This document shows positions 1-8,975 of a DNA stretch of 64,000 nucleotides, one piece after another. The DNA lies in NCBI RefSeq assembly GCF_024756275.1, contig NZ_JANUGQ010000023.1, positions 47,652 through 111,651 of the forward strand, in the 5' to 3' direction. The DNA comes from Streptomyces pyxinae (GTDB lineage Bacteria > Actinomycetota > Actinomycetes > Streptomycetales > Streptomycetaceae). Numbering within the stretch: position 1 is the first letter of the stretch; each line of letters opens with the position of its first letter. The position numbers and the translations under genes were made by a program. The notes under the pieces are model-generated. The model had not been told where the DNA came from and did no database searches. It was given only the letters and a program-made list of their open reading frames with translations.

Positions 1-826
1 GGTGGCGCCCCAGCCAGGCCATGAACCACTCCCGCGCCCCGGGCCGCAGATGGAGCACCAGCGGTGTGACCGAGGTCGCACCGGCGGCGGCGATCGCCCG
101 GACGGTCTCCCGCAACTGCTCGGGACGGTCGCCGAGGAACGGCACCACCGGCGCCATCAGCACCCCGATCCCGAAGCCGTGGTCGGTGAGGGCCCGTACG
201 ACGTCCAGCCGGCGCTCCGGGGAGGGGGTGCCCGGCTCGACCGTCCGCCACAGCTCCGGGTCGGTGAAGCCCACCGAGACCGAGACCCCCACCTCGGTCA
301 CCCCGGCGGCCCGGACCAGGAGGTCCAGATCGCGCAGGATCAGCGTGCCCTTGGTGAGGACCGAGAACGGGTTGGCGTGTTCGGTGAGCGCGCCGATGAT
401 GCCGGGCATCAGCCGGTACCGGCCCTCGGCCCGCTGGTAGCAGTCGACATTGGTGCCCATGGCGATGTGCTCGCCGTGCCAGCCGGGCGCCGCCAGCCGC
501 CGGCGGAGCAGCTCCGGGGCGTTGACCTTCACCACGATCTGCGAGTCGAAGCCGAGCCCGGTGTCCAGGTCCAGATAGCCGTGCGTCCGGCGCGCGAAGC
601 AGTAGACGCAGGCGTGGGTGCAGCCCCGGTAGGGGTTGACCGTCCAGGTGAACGGGACCCGGGACGCGCCCGGCACCCGGTTCACGATCGAGCGGGCCCG
701 GACCTCGTGGAAGGTGACGCCCCGGAACTCGGGGGTGTCGAAGGTGCGGGTGGTGACCGTCTCCGCGTCGAACAGGGCGGGAACGGCGGGGGCGGCCGGG
801 TGGTCGCTCAGGTTGTCCCAGCGCAT
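1..826 (-). CDS. Rv2578c-family radical SAM protein (3' end cut by window edge)
   Basis: The minus-strand frame stays open from the ATG at 826 to the window edge, so the C-terminus is missing. The protein has the CX3CX2C iron-sulfur motif at Cys69, Cys73 and Cys76 (context NPYRGCTHACVYC), which binds the [4Fe-4S] cluster and SAM. The surrounding pattern (IVVKVNAPELLRR, MGTNVDCYQRAEGRY, LTKGTLILRD) fits the spore-photolyase-like Rv2578c group of actinobacterial radical SAM proteins. The substrate is unknown to me. A GAGGAGG ribosome site lies just before the start. A LexA-type SOS box sits directly upstream and suggests a DNA-damage role. The partial length and lack of known substrate limit the call. 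Confidence 0.88.
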   Translation of the reverse strand, partial: MRWDNLSDHPAAPAVPALFDAETVTTRTFDTPEFRGVTFHEVRARSIVNRVPGASRVPFTWTVNPYRGCTHACVYCFARRTHGYLDLDTGLGFDSQIVVKVNAPELLRRRLAAPGWHGEHIAMGTNVDCYQRAEGRYRLMPGIIGALTEHANPFSVLTKGTLILRDLDLLVRAAGVTEVGVSVSVGFTDPELWRTVEPGTPSPERRLDVVRALTDHGFGIGVLMAPVVPFLGDRPEQLRETVRAIAAAGATSVTPLVLHLRPGAREWFMAWLGRH

Positions 827-854
827 GGACGCCTCCTCGGTGGTGCGGAGCGCC

Positions 855-872
855 AGAATAGAACAAACGTTC
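855..872 (-). promoter_or_regulatory. Putative SOS (LexA) box next to a -10 element
   Basis: On the minus strand the sequence reads GAACGTTTGTTC (872 to 861), matching the actinobacterial LexA core GAAC-N4-GTTC. It is followed at once by TATTCT (860 to 855), a good -10 hexamer. The radical SAM start codon lies about 29 bases further on. LexA bound here would cover the promoter. In Mycobacterium tuberculosis, Rv2578c is reported to be LexA-controlled, which fits. Confidence 0.7.
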
Positions 873-1032
873 CCATGATCGCTTGGGCCGCGCCCGGAGC
901 GCGCCGCCGGGCCGGCCCGGCGGCCGGGTGCGTCCGGTCGGCCGGACCCGGATTTGGGCCGCCCGGGCCCGGGTGGTTGGCTGGTGCCCCACCCCGGGGA
1001 ACGGCCCGGGAACGAGCGCTGGAGGACAGGGC

Positions 1033-1476
1033 ATGGCGCAGGTCGAGGCCACGACGGAGCGGGTCATCGGGGCGGACGCGGAGAAGGTGTTCGACGCCCT
1101 CGCCGACTACCGGGGCACCCGTGCGAAGCTGCTGCCCGAGCACTTCAGCGAGTACGAGGTGCGCGAGGGCGGCGACGGCGAGGGCACCCTGGTGCACTGG
1201 AAGCTCCAGGCCACCAGCAAGCGCGTCCGGGACTGTCTGCTGGAGGTGTCGGAGCCGACCGACGGCCAGCTCGTGGAGAAGGACCGCAACTCCTCCATGG
1301 TCACCACCTGGACCGTCACCCCGGCCGGCACCGGCCGCTCCCGGGTCGTCGTCACCACCGTCTGGAACGGCGCCGGCGGCATCGGCGGCTTCTTCGAGAA
1401 GACCTTCGCGCCCAAGGGCCTCGGCCGCATCTACGACGCGGTGCTGGCCAAGCTCGCCGCCGAGACGGAGCAGTAA
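1033..1476 (+). CDS. SRPBCC (START-like) family protein
   Basis: This 147-residue cytoplasmic protein looks like a single START/polyketide-cyclase-like fold. It has an N-terminal strand and helix (ATTERVIGADAEKVFDALADY), a curved sheet, and a long C-terminal helix (FFEKTFAPKGLGRIYDAVLAKL) that typically caps a hydrophobic pocket. The length is normal for the family. The ATG at 1033 is preferred over upstream in-frame starts because GGAGG lies 8 bases before it. The ligand is unknown. The gene stands alone and diverges from the radical SAM gene. Confidence 0.85.
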   Translation: MAQVEATTERVIGADAEKVFDALADYRGTRAKLLPEHFSEYEVREGGDGEGTLVHWKLQATSKRVRDCLLEVSEPTDGQLVEKDRNSSMVTTWTVTPAGTGRSRVVVTTVWNGAGGIGGFFEKTFAPKGLGRIYDAVLAKLAAETEQ

Positions 1477-1900
1477 CCGGACGTACGGAAGGGCGGCGGG
1501 GCGGGCCCGGGCCGCCGGGCCCCCCCCCCCGCGTCCGGCGGCGGATTCGCCGGACGGCCCGCCCGGACGCGCCTGGCCCCGGACGGCCGGCGTCCGGGGG
1601 GGCGGTTCCCGTCGCCGGATGGTCCGGAGCGGCACCCGGCCCGTCCCGCAGATCACCGATTCGGGTGGTCTTCCGGCCCGGTTCCACGGTCGGCGGACCC
1701 CCGGCCGGTATGCCGGGCCCCGGGGATAACGCCTGTTCGGCGCCGGATGCCTGGTCCCGCCGGCGCCCCGTCACCCCCGGAAGGCCCCGCGTTCCCCGCC
1801 TTGCCCCGCTTGCTCCCGCTCGGCGCCCGATGCGAAGAATGACGCCGCGTCACGCCGACCGACGGGCGCGGTGCGGGCGCGCGGCGAGGGGAGCGGTTTC
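1477..1900. other. 424-bp gap with a short hairpin and an 11-C run
   Basis: No convincing gene is seen here. A run of eleven C residues lies at 1520-1530. A 9-bp stem (CGTCCGGCG at 1532-1540 with CGCCGGACG at 1548-1556, 7-base loop) could end transcription of the SRPBCC gene. The remainder should hold the promoter of the MFS gene, but no clear hexamers were found. Confidence 0.5.
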
Positions 1901-4348
1901 GTGGGTGCGAGCACACTGCTGAACGGCGTACCGGTGGAGGACCCGCCGGCCCCCGGCACCCCCGCGCGAGGCGGGCCGCCGGGCGCCGAGCCGCCGGCCG
2001 GCGGGCCGGAACTCGAACCGCGCCGGGTGCGGGTGGTCTTCCTCGCCCTGATGCTCGCGCTGCTGCTGGCCGCGCTGGAGCAGATGATCGTCGCCACCGC
2101 CCTGCCGAAGATCGTCGGTGAACTGCAGGGTCTGGACCGGATGTCCTGGGCGATCACCGCCTATCTGCTGACCGCCACCGTCACCCTGCCCGTCTACGGC
2201 AAGTTCGGCGATCTCTACGGCCGCAAGGGCGCCTTCCTCTTCGCCATCGTGGTCTTCGTGATCGGTTCCGCGCTGGCCGGCTGGTCGCGCACCATGAACG
2301 AGATGATCGCCTTCCGGGCCGTCCAGGGTGTCGGCGCGGGCGGACTGGTGATCGGGGTGCAGGCGATCATCGCGGACCTCGTCCCGCCCCGCAGGCGCGG
2401 CACCTACATGGGGCTCATCGGCGCCGCCTTCGGCCTCGCCTCGGTGGCCGGGCCGCTGCTCGGCGGCTTCTTCACCGACCACGCCTCCTGGCGCTGGTGC
2501 TTCTGGTTCAACGTCCCCCTCGGCGTCGTCACGCTGGCCGTGGTCGCCGCGGTGCTCCGGCTGCCCCGGCCGGCCGCCCGGGGCCGGTTCGACCTGCTGG
2601 GCACCCTGTTCCTCACCGCCGCCTCCACCTGCCTGGTGCTCCTCACCAGCTGGGGCGGGACCGAGTACGCCTGGGGCTCCCGGGTGATCGTCGGACTGCT
2701 CTGCGGCGCGGCCGGCACCATTCTGCTGTTCGTCGCCGTGGAGAGCCGCGCCGCCGAACCGCTGATCCCGCTGCGCCTCTTCCGCGACCCGGTCTTCACC
2801 GTCACCAACCTGGTCGGCGCCGTCACCGGCGTGGCGCTCTTCGGCGCCGCCGCCTATCTGCCGACCTATCTCCAGATGGTCGACGGGGTGAGCGCCACCG
2901 CGTCCGGGCTGCTGGTGCTGCCGATGATGGCCGGGCTGGTGGGCGCCTCCATGGTCGCCGGCCGGCTGATGACCCGTACCGGCCACTACACCGTCTATCC
3001 GGTGGTGGGCATCGCGCTCTCGCTCCTCGGCATGTGGCTGCTCTCCCGGCTGGACGCCGGCACCCCCCGGCTGTACTCCGGCATCTGGCAGGCGGTGCTC
3101 GGCATCGGCCTCGGCCTGGTGATGCCGGTGCTCATCCTCGCCGCGCAGAACTCCGTACCGCCCGCCGACGTCGGCACCGCCACCAGCGCCCACAACTACT
3201 TCCGGCAGATCGGCGGCAGCATGGGCGCCGCCGTCTTCGGCACCCTCTTCGCCGCCCGCCTCGACCGCGCGCTGGACAGCAGGCTGCCCAGCGGGACCAC
3301 CGGCCTGCCCGACCCCGAGTCGATCACCCCGGAGGTGGTGCACGCTCTGCCGCCCGCGCTGCGCGACGGCTACATCCAGGCGTACGCGGAGGCGATGCCG
3401 CGCATCTTCCTCTACCTCGTCCCGGTCCTCGTGCTCGGGCTGTTCCTCGCCTTCTTCCTCAAGGAGAAACCGCCGGTGTCCCAGAACGCCCCCGCAGCCG
3501 ACACCCCCGGCGCGGTCACCGTGACCGTTCCGGACCTCACCCTCCCCGCCGGGCCGCTCCCGGCGGCCCGGGAGGCCGCCGCCCCGCCGCCGGGGATCGC
3601 GGTGCGCGGGGCGGTCCTGCACCACGACGGCAGCTCGGTCCCGGGCGCCGCGCTGACCCTCATCGACGACCGGGGCCGGCAGGTCGGGCGGGGTGCCAGC
3701 GAGGAGGACGGACGGTACGCGCTGAGCGTGCCGGGGCCGGGCGCGTACGTCCTGATCGGCGCGGCCCGCGGGCACCAGCCGCAGGCCGTCCAGGTCACCG
3801 TGGACGACCGCGCCGTCGAACTCGATGTGCTGCTCGGCGGCGCCGGGCGGCTCGCGGGGACCGTGGTCACCGCCGACGGCTCCCCGGTCCGGGACGCCGC
3901 CGTCACCCTCACCGATGTACGCGGTGAGGTGGTCTCCTCCACCCGCAGCGGCTGGGACGGCGGCTACGCGATCGGGGAGCTGGTGGCCGGCGAGTACACC
4001 CTCGCCGCCAGCGCCCCCGCCTTCCGGCCCGCGGCCCTCCCGGTGAGCGTGCAGGCCGCCCGGGAGACCCGCCAGGACATCGAACTGGCCGGTGGGGCGG
4101 TGCTGCGCGGCACCGTACGGGCGAACGGCGGCCGGATCGTGGAGGACGCCCGGGTCACTCTGCTCGACGCGGCCGGCAATGTGGTCGCCACCCTCACCAC
4201 CGGCGTGGACGGCACCTTCCGGTTCGTCGATCTGCCGTCCGGCGAGTACACCGTGATCGCCGCTGGCTACCCGCCGGTGGCCACCGTGCTGCGGGTGGCG
4301 GGCGGCGGGCGCACCGAACGCGACCTCCAGCTCGGCCACGAGTACTGA
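1901..4348 (+). CDS. DHA2-type MFS transporter fused to carboxypeptidase regulatory-like domains
   Basis: This is a drug:H+ antiporter of the 14-helix EmrB/QacA type followed by an extra-long tail. Helix 1 begins VVFLALMLALLLAALEQ. The motif A loop is GKFGDLYGRKGAF and the motif C helix has ASVAGPLLGG. The last helix ends at FLAFFLKEKPP. The remaining 280 or so residues hold three repeated beta-sandwich units of the carboxypeptidase regulatory-like type, each with a DGRYAL / DGGYAIGELVAGEYTL / DGTFRFVDLPSGEYTV signature. I chose the GTG at 1901 because GAGGGGAG precedes it; a GTG at 1871 is also possible. The substrate is unknown, with multidrug export likely. The tail domain may bind peptidoglycan or partner proteins. 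Confidence 0.88.
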   Translation: MGASTLLNGVPVEDPPAPGTPARGGPPGAEPPAGGPELEPRRVRVVFLALMLALLLAALEQMIVATALPKIVGELQGLDRMSWAITAYLLTATVTLPVYGKFGDLYGRKGAFLFAIVVFVIGSALAGWSRTMNEMIAFRAVQGVGAGGLVIGVQAIIADLVPPRRRGTYMGLIGAAFGLASVAGPLLGGFFTDHASWRWCFWFNVPLGVVTLAVVAAVLRLPRPAARGRFDLLGTLFLTAASTCLVLLTSWGGTEYAWGSRVIVGLLCGAAGTILLFVAVESRAAEPLIPLRLFRDPVFTVTNLVGAVTGVALFGAAAYLPTYLQMVDGVSATASGLLVLPMMAGLVGASMVAGRLMTRTGHYTVYPVVGIALSLLGMWLLSRLDAGTPRLYSGIWQAVLGIGLGLVMPVLILAAQNSVPPADVGTATSAHNYFRQIGGSMGAAVFGTLFAARLDRALDSRLPSGTTGLPDPESITPEVVHALPPALRDGYIQAYAEAMPRIFLYLVPVLVLGLFLAFFLKEKPPVSQNAPAADTPGAVTVTVPDLTLPAGPLPAAREAAAPPPGIAVRGAVLHHDGSSVPGAALTLIDDRGRQVGRGASEEDGRYALSVPGPGAYVLIGAARGHQPQAVQVTVDDRAVELDVLLGGAGRLAGTVVTADGSPVRDAAVTLTDVRGEVVSSTRSGWDGGYAIGELVAGEYTLAASAPAFRPAALPVSVQAARETRQDIELAGGAVLRGTVRANGGRIVEDARVTLLDAAGNVVATLTTGVDGTFRFVDLPSGEYTVIAAGYPPVATVLRVAGGGRTERDLQLGHEY

Positions 4349-4547
4349 GCGGACCGCGTCGCGGAGCGAGCGGGGTACGGGTACGCGGGGCCGGGCGGCG
4401 TACCGGCGGGGCGCGGGCATGGGCGGTACGGGACCGGCGGTACGGGGCCGAGCGCCCTGCGGGCGAGCCCGCCACCGGGTACGCGCCCGGCACACCGGCG
4501 TACCGGCCGGTCGGAGGCCTGGCGCGGGGCGGACGGTCAGGGGCCGG

Positions 4548-5903
4548 TCAGGGCCCGGGCGCGGCCGGCCGGGCCACCATCACCGGCCGGCCGGTCACCA
4601 GCAGCCAGGCGGGCAGCGCGGCCACGCAGAGCAGCGGCAGCAGGGTGAGGTCGGCGGCGAGCGCGGCGGCCACGAAGAGGCTCAGCCAGCCCTGCCGGGT
4701 GGTCGCCAGCAGCACCCCCAGCACGGCGGTGGTGACGGCGAGCGCCAGGGGGACGGCCGGCACCAGGGCGTGGGCCAGCATCCCCAGCGCCACCCCGGTG
4801 AAGACGGCGGGGAAGATCCGGCCGCCCTGGAACCCGCAGCAGGCGGCGACCAGCAGCGCGGCCAGCTTCACCACCGCGAGCAGCGCCAGGTTCCCGGGGC
4901 CGTGCCCCGCCGGATCGGCGGCCAGCTCCCGGATCTGGTCCAGGCCCTTGAAGAGGGTCAGCGTCCCGCCCAGCACGCCGAGCGCGCCCAGCACCGCGCC
5001 GCCGGCGGTCAGCCGGAGCACCGGGTGGCGCAGCCGGTGGAAGGCGCCGTGGACGTACGGGAAGGCGTAGGCGCCGGTGAGCGCGACGGCGGCCGAGGCG
5101 GTGGCGATCACCAGCGCGGCCAGGCAGTCGGCCGGCCGGGTGCCCGGGTAGGGCGGCAGGTCCATGGCGAAGACCGGGGCGTCGATCAGCACCGTGGTCA
5201 CCGCGCCCGCCCCGGCCGCCACCAGCGGGGCGAAGAGCCGGTCCCAGAGCGGCCGGGGATCGCGCGGGTCCATCGCCTCGGAGAGCACCAGGGCCGCCGC
5301 GACCGGGGTGCCGAAGAGCGCCCCGATGGTGCCGGCCGCCGCGAGACCGGCCCAGACGGCCACCGGGACCCCGGGCAGCGCCCGCAGCCCGAGGGCGCAG
5401 GCCAGCGCGATGTTCAGCGAGGTGACCGGGTTCTCAGGACCCAGACTGACCCCGCCGGCCAGGCCCAGGACGACCGCGACGGCCACCCCCGGCAGCACCC
5501 GGAGCGGGAGCGGCGGGTCGATCAGCCCCCGGGTGGCCGGATCGGGCCCGGTCCCGCCCGGGAACCGCCACACCACCAGGCCCACCGCCACCCCGGTCGC
5601 GCAGAGCGTCCCGAAGATCCAGGGGGCCGAGGCCCCGGAGACCCCGAGCGCCCCGGGCAGCGCCCGCCAGAGCGCATCCTCCAGCCGGCCGGCGACCACG
5701 CTCACCGCCAGCAGCACCAGTGCCGCCCCCGCCCCGGCGAGCACCGCCGGCACCACCAGCACCAGCAGCCGCCGCCGCGCGGACGGCGCGTCGGGCCGCG
5801 GGGAGCCGCCCGCGCCGGAGGCGGCGGACCCCGGGCGGCCGTGCGGGTCGGGAGCGGCGGGCCCGGAGGGTTCCGGCGGCCCGGACGGCGGCGGGGGCGG
5901 CAT
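4548..5903 (-). CDS. ClC-family ion channel/antiporter (YfeO-like)
   Basis: This 451-residue integral membrane protein has about ten hydrophobic helices after a proline/glycine-rich cytoplasmic N-terminus of about 45 residues. ClC signature stretches are present: GGVSLGPENPV (where classic ClCs have GREGP) and GGRIFPAVFTGVALG in the second half. This matches the YfeO-like ion channel branch rather than the classic EriC exchangers. No CBS domains follow. It probably moves chloride or fluoride-like anions across the cell membrane, but the selectivity residues differ from EriC, so the ion is an inference. The gene lies 15 bases downstream of the small membrane protein gene, likely in one transcript. 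Confidence 0.82.
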   Translation of the reverse strand: MPPPPPSGPPEPSGPAAPDPHGRPGSAASGAGGSPRPDAPSARRRLLVLVVPAVLAGAGAALVLLAVSVVAGRLEDALWRALPGALGVSGASAPWIFGTLCATGVAVGLVVWRFPGGTGPDPATRGLIDPPLPLRVLPGVAVAVVLGLAGGVSLGPENPVTSLNIALACALGLRALPGVPVAVWAGLAAAGTIGALFGTPVAAALVLSEAMDPRDPRPLWDRLFAPLVAAGAGAVTTVLIDAPVFAMDLPPYPGTRPADCLAALVIATASAAVALTGAYAFPYVHGAFHRLRHPVLRLTAGGAVLGALGVLGGTLTLFKGLDQIRELAADPAGHGPGNLALLAVVKLAALLVAACCGFQGGRIFPAVFTGVALGMLAHALVPAVPLALAVTTAVLGVLLATTRQGWLSLFVAAALAADLTLLPLLCVAALPAWLLVTGRPVMVARPAAPGP

Positions 5904-5918
5904 CGCGGCGGACCGGTG

Positions 5919-6407
5919 TCAGAGCGCGGCCGGGCCCCGCTCCGAGCAGAGCGCCCAGATGACGAAGACCCCGATGGCGATGGAGACGACCGCCCAGACC
6001 GGCGAGTACGGCAGCCACATGAAGTCGGCGATCACGGCCAGCGCGGCGAGCGCCACCCCGGCCGCCCGCGCCCAGAGCGCGCCGCGCAGGATGCCCGCGC
6101 CGACCACCGCCAGCACGATGCCGAGCACCAGGTGGATCCAGCCCCACGCCGGGACGCTGAACTTGAAGACGTACTCGCCCAGCCGCCCGTACACGTCGTC
6201 ACGGCCGATCCCGGCGACCCCGACCAGCATCCCGAGCACGCCCTGCACCAGCAGCAGGACCCCGGCGAACATGGCGCCGCCGAGCGCCCAGGGGCTCTCC
6301 TCGCGATGCGGTCCGCCGGCCCCCTCGTGATGGGCGTGGGCGTGGGCCGCCGCCCCCTGGGGGGTACGGCGGCCCGGAGCGGCGGGGCCGCCTGACGTAC
6401 TGCTCAT
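5919..6407 (-). CDS. Four-helix membrane protein of the DUF7144 type
   Basis: This 162-residue protein has a His-rich N-terminus (AAAHAHAHHEGAGGPHREE) and then four hydrophobic segments (around residues 42-62, 85-105, 112-130 and 132-152). The spacing and the GIGRDDVYGRLGEYVFKFSVPAWGWIHL segment fit the actinobacterial DUF7144/vmSGCR-like family of unknown function. The ATG at 6407 has GAGAGGGTG upstream. It is the first gene of a probable two-gene unit with the ClC channel. The role is not known; the histidines could bind metal, but that is speculation. Confidence 0.75.
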   Translation of the reverse strand: MSSTSGGPAAPGRRTPQGAAAHAHAHHEGAGGPHREESPWALGGAMFAGVLLLVQGVLGMLVGVAGIGRDDVYGRLGEYVFKFSVPAWGWIHLVLGIVLAVVGAGILRGALWARAAGVALAALAVIADFMWLPYSPVWAVVSIAIGVFVIWALCSERGPAAL

Positions 6408-6766
6408 GGGTCACCCTCTCTTCCGGCTGCCCGGTCCGGAAGCCGTCCGGCCCGTCCGGCCCGCCGGGCGCTCCGTCCGGCCCGTCCGGCTGCCCTCCGA
6501 GCCTGGGGCGGCCGCCGCCCCCGGGCGACCGGACGGCGGCCATTCGCATGACGGACCCCGGGCCGCCGCCCGGTCCCGGGGAGCCCGGAAGGCCGGGGCC
6601 CGGGCGGGCGCGAGCGCGTACCCGGGCCCCGGCCCGTGCCGGGTCCGTCACCGGTTCGCATGCTGGACAGGGCGGGTGCGCCGGGCCGAGACTGACGAGG
6701 CCGCCGCCCCGGGCCGGAGCCGCCGGGCGGGGTTCGGCGGTGGGACGGCCGGGAACAGAGGGACGC
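6408..6766. other. Divergent intergenic region with GTCCGGC repeats
   Basis: This region separates the minus-strand membrane gene from the D-aminopeptidase gene and must hold both promoters. Four copies of GTCCGGC occur between 6445 and 6490 as short direct repeats. No clear -35/-10 pair or gene was found. Confidence 0.4.
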
Positions 6767-7600
6767 ATGAAGATCCTGATCAGCGCCGACATGGAGGGTG
6801 CGACCGGGGTGACCTGGCCGGCCGACGTCCTCCCCGGGAGCCCGCAGTGGGAGCGGTGCCGCGCCCTGTTCACCTCCGATGTGAACGCGGCCGTCCTGGG
6901 CTTCTTCGACGGCGGCGCGGACGAGGTGCTCATCAACGAGGCCCACTGGACCATGCGCAATCTGCTGCTGGAGCGGCTGGACGAGCGCGCCGAAATGATC
7001 ACCGGCCGGCACAAGACGCTCTCCATGGTCGAGGGCGTCCAGCACGGGGACGTGGACGGGATCGCCTTCGTGGGTTACCACACCGGGGCCGGCACCGAGG
7101 GCGTGCTGGCCCACACGTATCTCGCCAATTCGATCACCGGTGTCTGGCTGAACGGCGACCGGGCGAGCGAGGGCGCGCTCAACGCCCGGGTCGTCGCGGA
7201 GTACGGCGTGCCCGTCGTCCTGGTCACCGGCGACGACCTGACCTGCGAGGACGCCCTCGGCTACGCCCCGGAGGCCCGCAAGGTGGCGGTCAAGGACCAT
7301 GTCTCCCGGTACGCGGCGGTCTGCCGCACCCCCACCCGTACGGCGGCCGACATCCGTGCCGCGGCCAAGGAGGCGACCGCGCTGGCCGTACGGTACGAAC
7401 CGGTGCGGGGCGGACCGTTCACCGTGGAGGTGGAGTTCGACGCGGAGCACCTCGCCGCGGCGGCCACCGTCGTACCCGGGGTGGCGGTCCGCGGCGAGCG
7501 GCGCGTCGCCTACACCTGCGGGACGATGTACGAGGCCATCCGCACCTTCAAGGCGGTCACCACGATCGTCTCGGCAGCGGTGGAGGAGCACTATGGCTGA
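6767..7600 (+). CDS. M55 family D-aminopeptidase (DppA-like)
   Basis: This zinc aminopeptidase removes N-terminal D-amino acids from short peptides, as DppA of Bacillus subtilis does. The metal site is well preserved: Asp8 and Glu10 in SADMEG, His60 in NEAHW, His105 in GYHTG, and Glu135; His116 is the likely catalytic residue. Length is 277 residues, normal for the family, with no signal peptide, so it is cytoplasmic. The ATG at 6767 follows AGAGGGAC. Its end overlaps the start of the next gene by 8 bases, so the two are translated together. The context points to use of D-amino-acid peptides, for example from cell wall turnover. Confidence 0.92.
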   Translation: MKILISADMEGATGVTWPADVLPGSPQWERCRALFTSDVNAAVLGFFDGGADEVLINEAHWTMRNLLLERLDERAEMITGRHKTLSMVEGVQHGDVDGIAFVGYHTGAGTEGVLAHTYLANSITGVWLNGDRASEGALNARVVAEYGVPVVLVTGDDLTCEDALGYAPEARKVAVKDHVSRYAAVCRTPTRTAADIRAAAKEATALAVRYEPVRGGPFTVEVEFDAEHLAAAATVVPGVAVRGERRVAYTCGTMYEAIRTFKAVTTIVSAAVEEHYG

Positions 7601-8975
7601 CAGCACACGTCCCACGACCCCCGCCGGCGTCTCCGGACCGGGCGCCCCCGGGAACGACGGTCCGGGCGACCAGGCTCTCGACGAGGTGGTGACCTTCACC
7701 TCCGAGCTGATCCGGATCGACACCACCAACCACGGCGGCGGCGACTGCCGGGAGCAGCCGGCCGCCGAGTACGCCGCCGAGCGGCTCACCGGGGCCGGTC
7801 TGGAACCGGTTCTGCTCGAACGCACCCCGGGCCGCACCAATGTGGTCGCCCGGATCGCGGGCACCGACCCGTCCGCCGACGCCCTCCTCGTCCACGGTCA
7901 TCTCGACGTGGTGCCCGCCCACCCCGACGACTGGGCCGTCCACCCGTTCTCCGGCGAGATCCGGGACGGCATGGTCTGGGGCCGGGGCGCCATCGACATG
8001 AAGAACATGGACGCGATGATCCTCTCGGTGGTCCGCGACTGGGCCCGCCGGGGCGTCCGGCCCCGCCGGGACGTGGTGGTCGCCTTCACCGCCGACGAGG
8101 AGGCCAGCGCCGTCGACGGCTCCGGGTTCCTCGCCCGCCACCACCCCGAGCTGTTCGAGGGCTGTACCGAGGCCATCGGGGAGTCGGGCGCCTTCACCTT
8201 CCACGCCGGTCCCGATCTGGCGCTCTACCCGGTGGGCGCGGGGGAGCGGGGCACCGGCTGGCTGAAACTCACCGCCGACGGCAGGGCCGGACACGGCTCC
8301 AAGGTCAACCGGGAGAACGCGGTGAGCCGGCTGGCCGCCGCCGTCGCCCGGATCGGGGAGTACCGCTGGCCGGTCCGCCTCACCCCGACCGTACGGGCCG
8401 CGCTCACCGAGACCGCCGCGCTGTACGGCATCGACATCGACCCGGACGACCCGGACTTCGACGCGGACGCGATCCTCGCCAAGCTGGGCCACGCCGGCGC
8501 GCTGATCGAGCCGGTGATCCGCAACAGCGCCAATCCAACCATTCTGCAAGCCGGTTACAAGGTGAACGTGATCCCCGGGACCGCCACCGCCCATGTCGAC
8601 GGACGGTTCGTGCCGGGCGGCGAGGAGGAGTTCACCGCCACCATGGACCAGCTCACCGGGCCGGACGTGGACTGGGAGTTCCAGCACCGGATGATCGCCC
8701 TGGAGGCGCCGGTCGACTCACCGACGTACGCGCGGATGGCCGAGGCGCTGAAGCGCTTCGACCCGGACGCGCATGTGGTGCCGTACTGCATGTCGGGCGG
8801 CACGGACGCCAAGCAGTTCGCCCGGCTCGGCATCACCGGCTACGGTTTCTCACCGCTCCAACTGCCCATCGGCTTCGACTATCAGGCGCTCTTCCACGGC
8901 GTGGACGAGCGGGTCCCGGTCACCGCGCTCCACTTCGGGGTACGGGTCCTGGACCACTTCCTGCGGCACGCCTGA
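7593..8975 (+). CDS. M20-family metallo-hydrolase/dipeptidase
   Basis: This 460-residue cytoplasmic protein belongs to the M20/M25/M40 metallopeptidase family. The two-zinc site motifs are clear: LLVHGHLDVVPA, GRGAIDMKN and TADEEAS. The later histidine lies in the C-terminal part of the catalytic domain. The dimerisation domain sits in the middle, as usual. Family members cut dipeptides or N-acyl amino acids; the actual substrate is not readable. Translation is coupled to the M55 gene (ATG inside its last codons), which supports a shared peptide-breakdown pathway. A stretch of about 30 Gly/Pro/Asp-rich residues leads the protein. Confidence 0.92.
   Translation: MADSTRPTTPAGVSGPGAPGNDGPGDQALDEVVTFTSELIRIDTTNHGGGDCREQPAAEYAAERLTGAGLEPVLLERTPGRTNVVARIAGTDPSADALLVHGHLDVVPAHPDDWAVHPFSGEIRDGMVWGRGAIDMKNMDAMILSVVRDWARRGVRPRRDVVVAFTADEEASAVDGSGFLARHHPELFEGCTEAIGESGAFTFHAGPDLALYPVGAGERGTGWLKLTADGRAGHGSKVNRENAVSRLAAAVARIGEYRWPVRLTPTVRAALTETAALYGIDIDPDDPDFDADAILAKLGHAGALIEPVIRNSANPTILQAGYKVNVIPGTATAHVDGRFVPGGEEEFTATMDQLTGPDVDWEFQHRMIALEAPVDSPTYARMAEALKRFDPDAHVVPYCMSGGTDAKQFARLGITGYGFSPLQLPIGFDYQALFHGVDERVPVTALHFGVRVLDHFLRHA

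Noticed and set aside
1850..4495. Very long minus-strand frame opposite the MFS gene
   Set aside because: A shadow of the high-GC coding strand: His/Gly/Asp-rich composition, no domains, and the plus strand clearly encodes a transporter.
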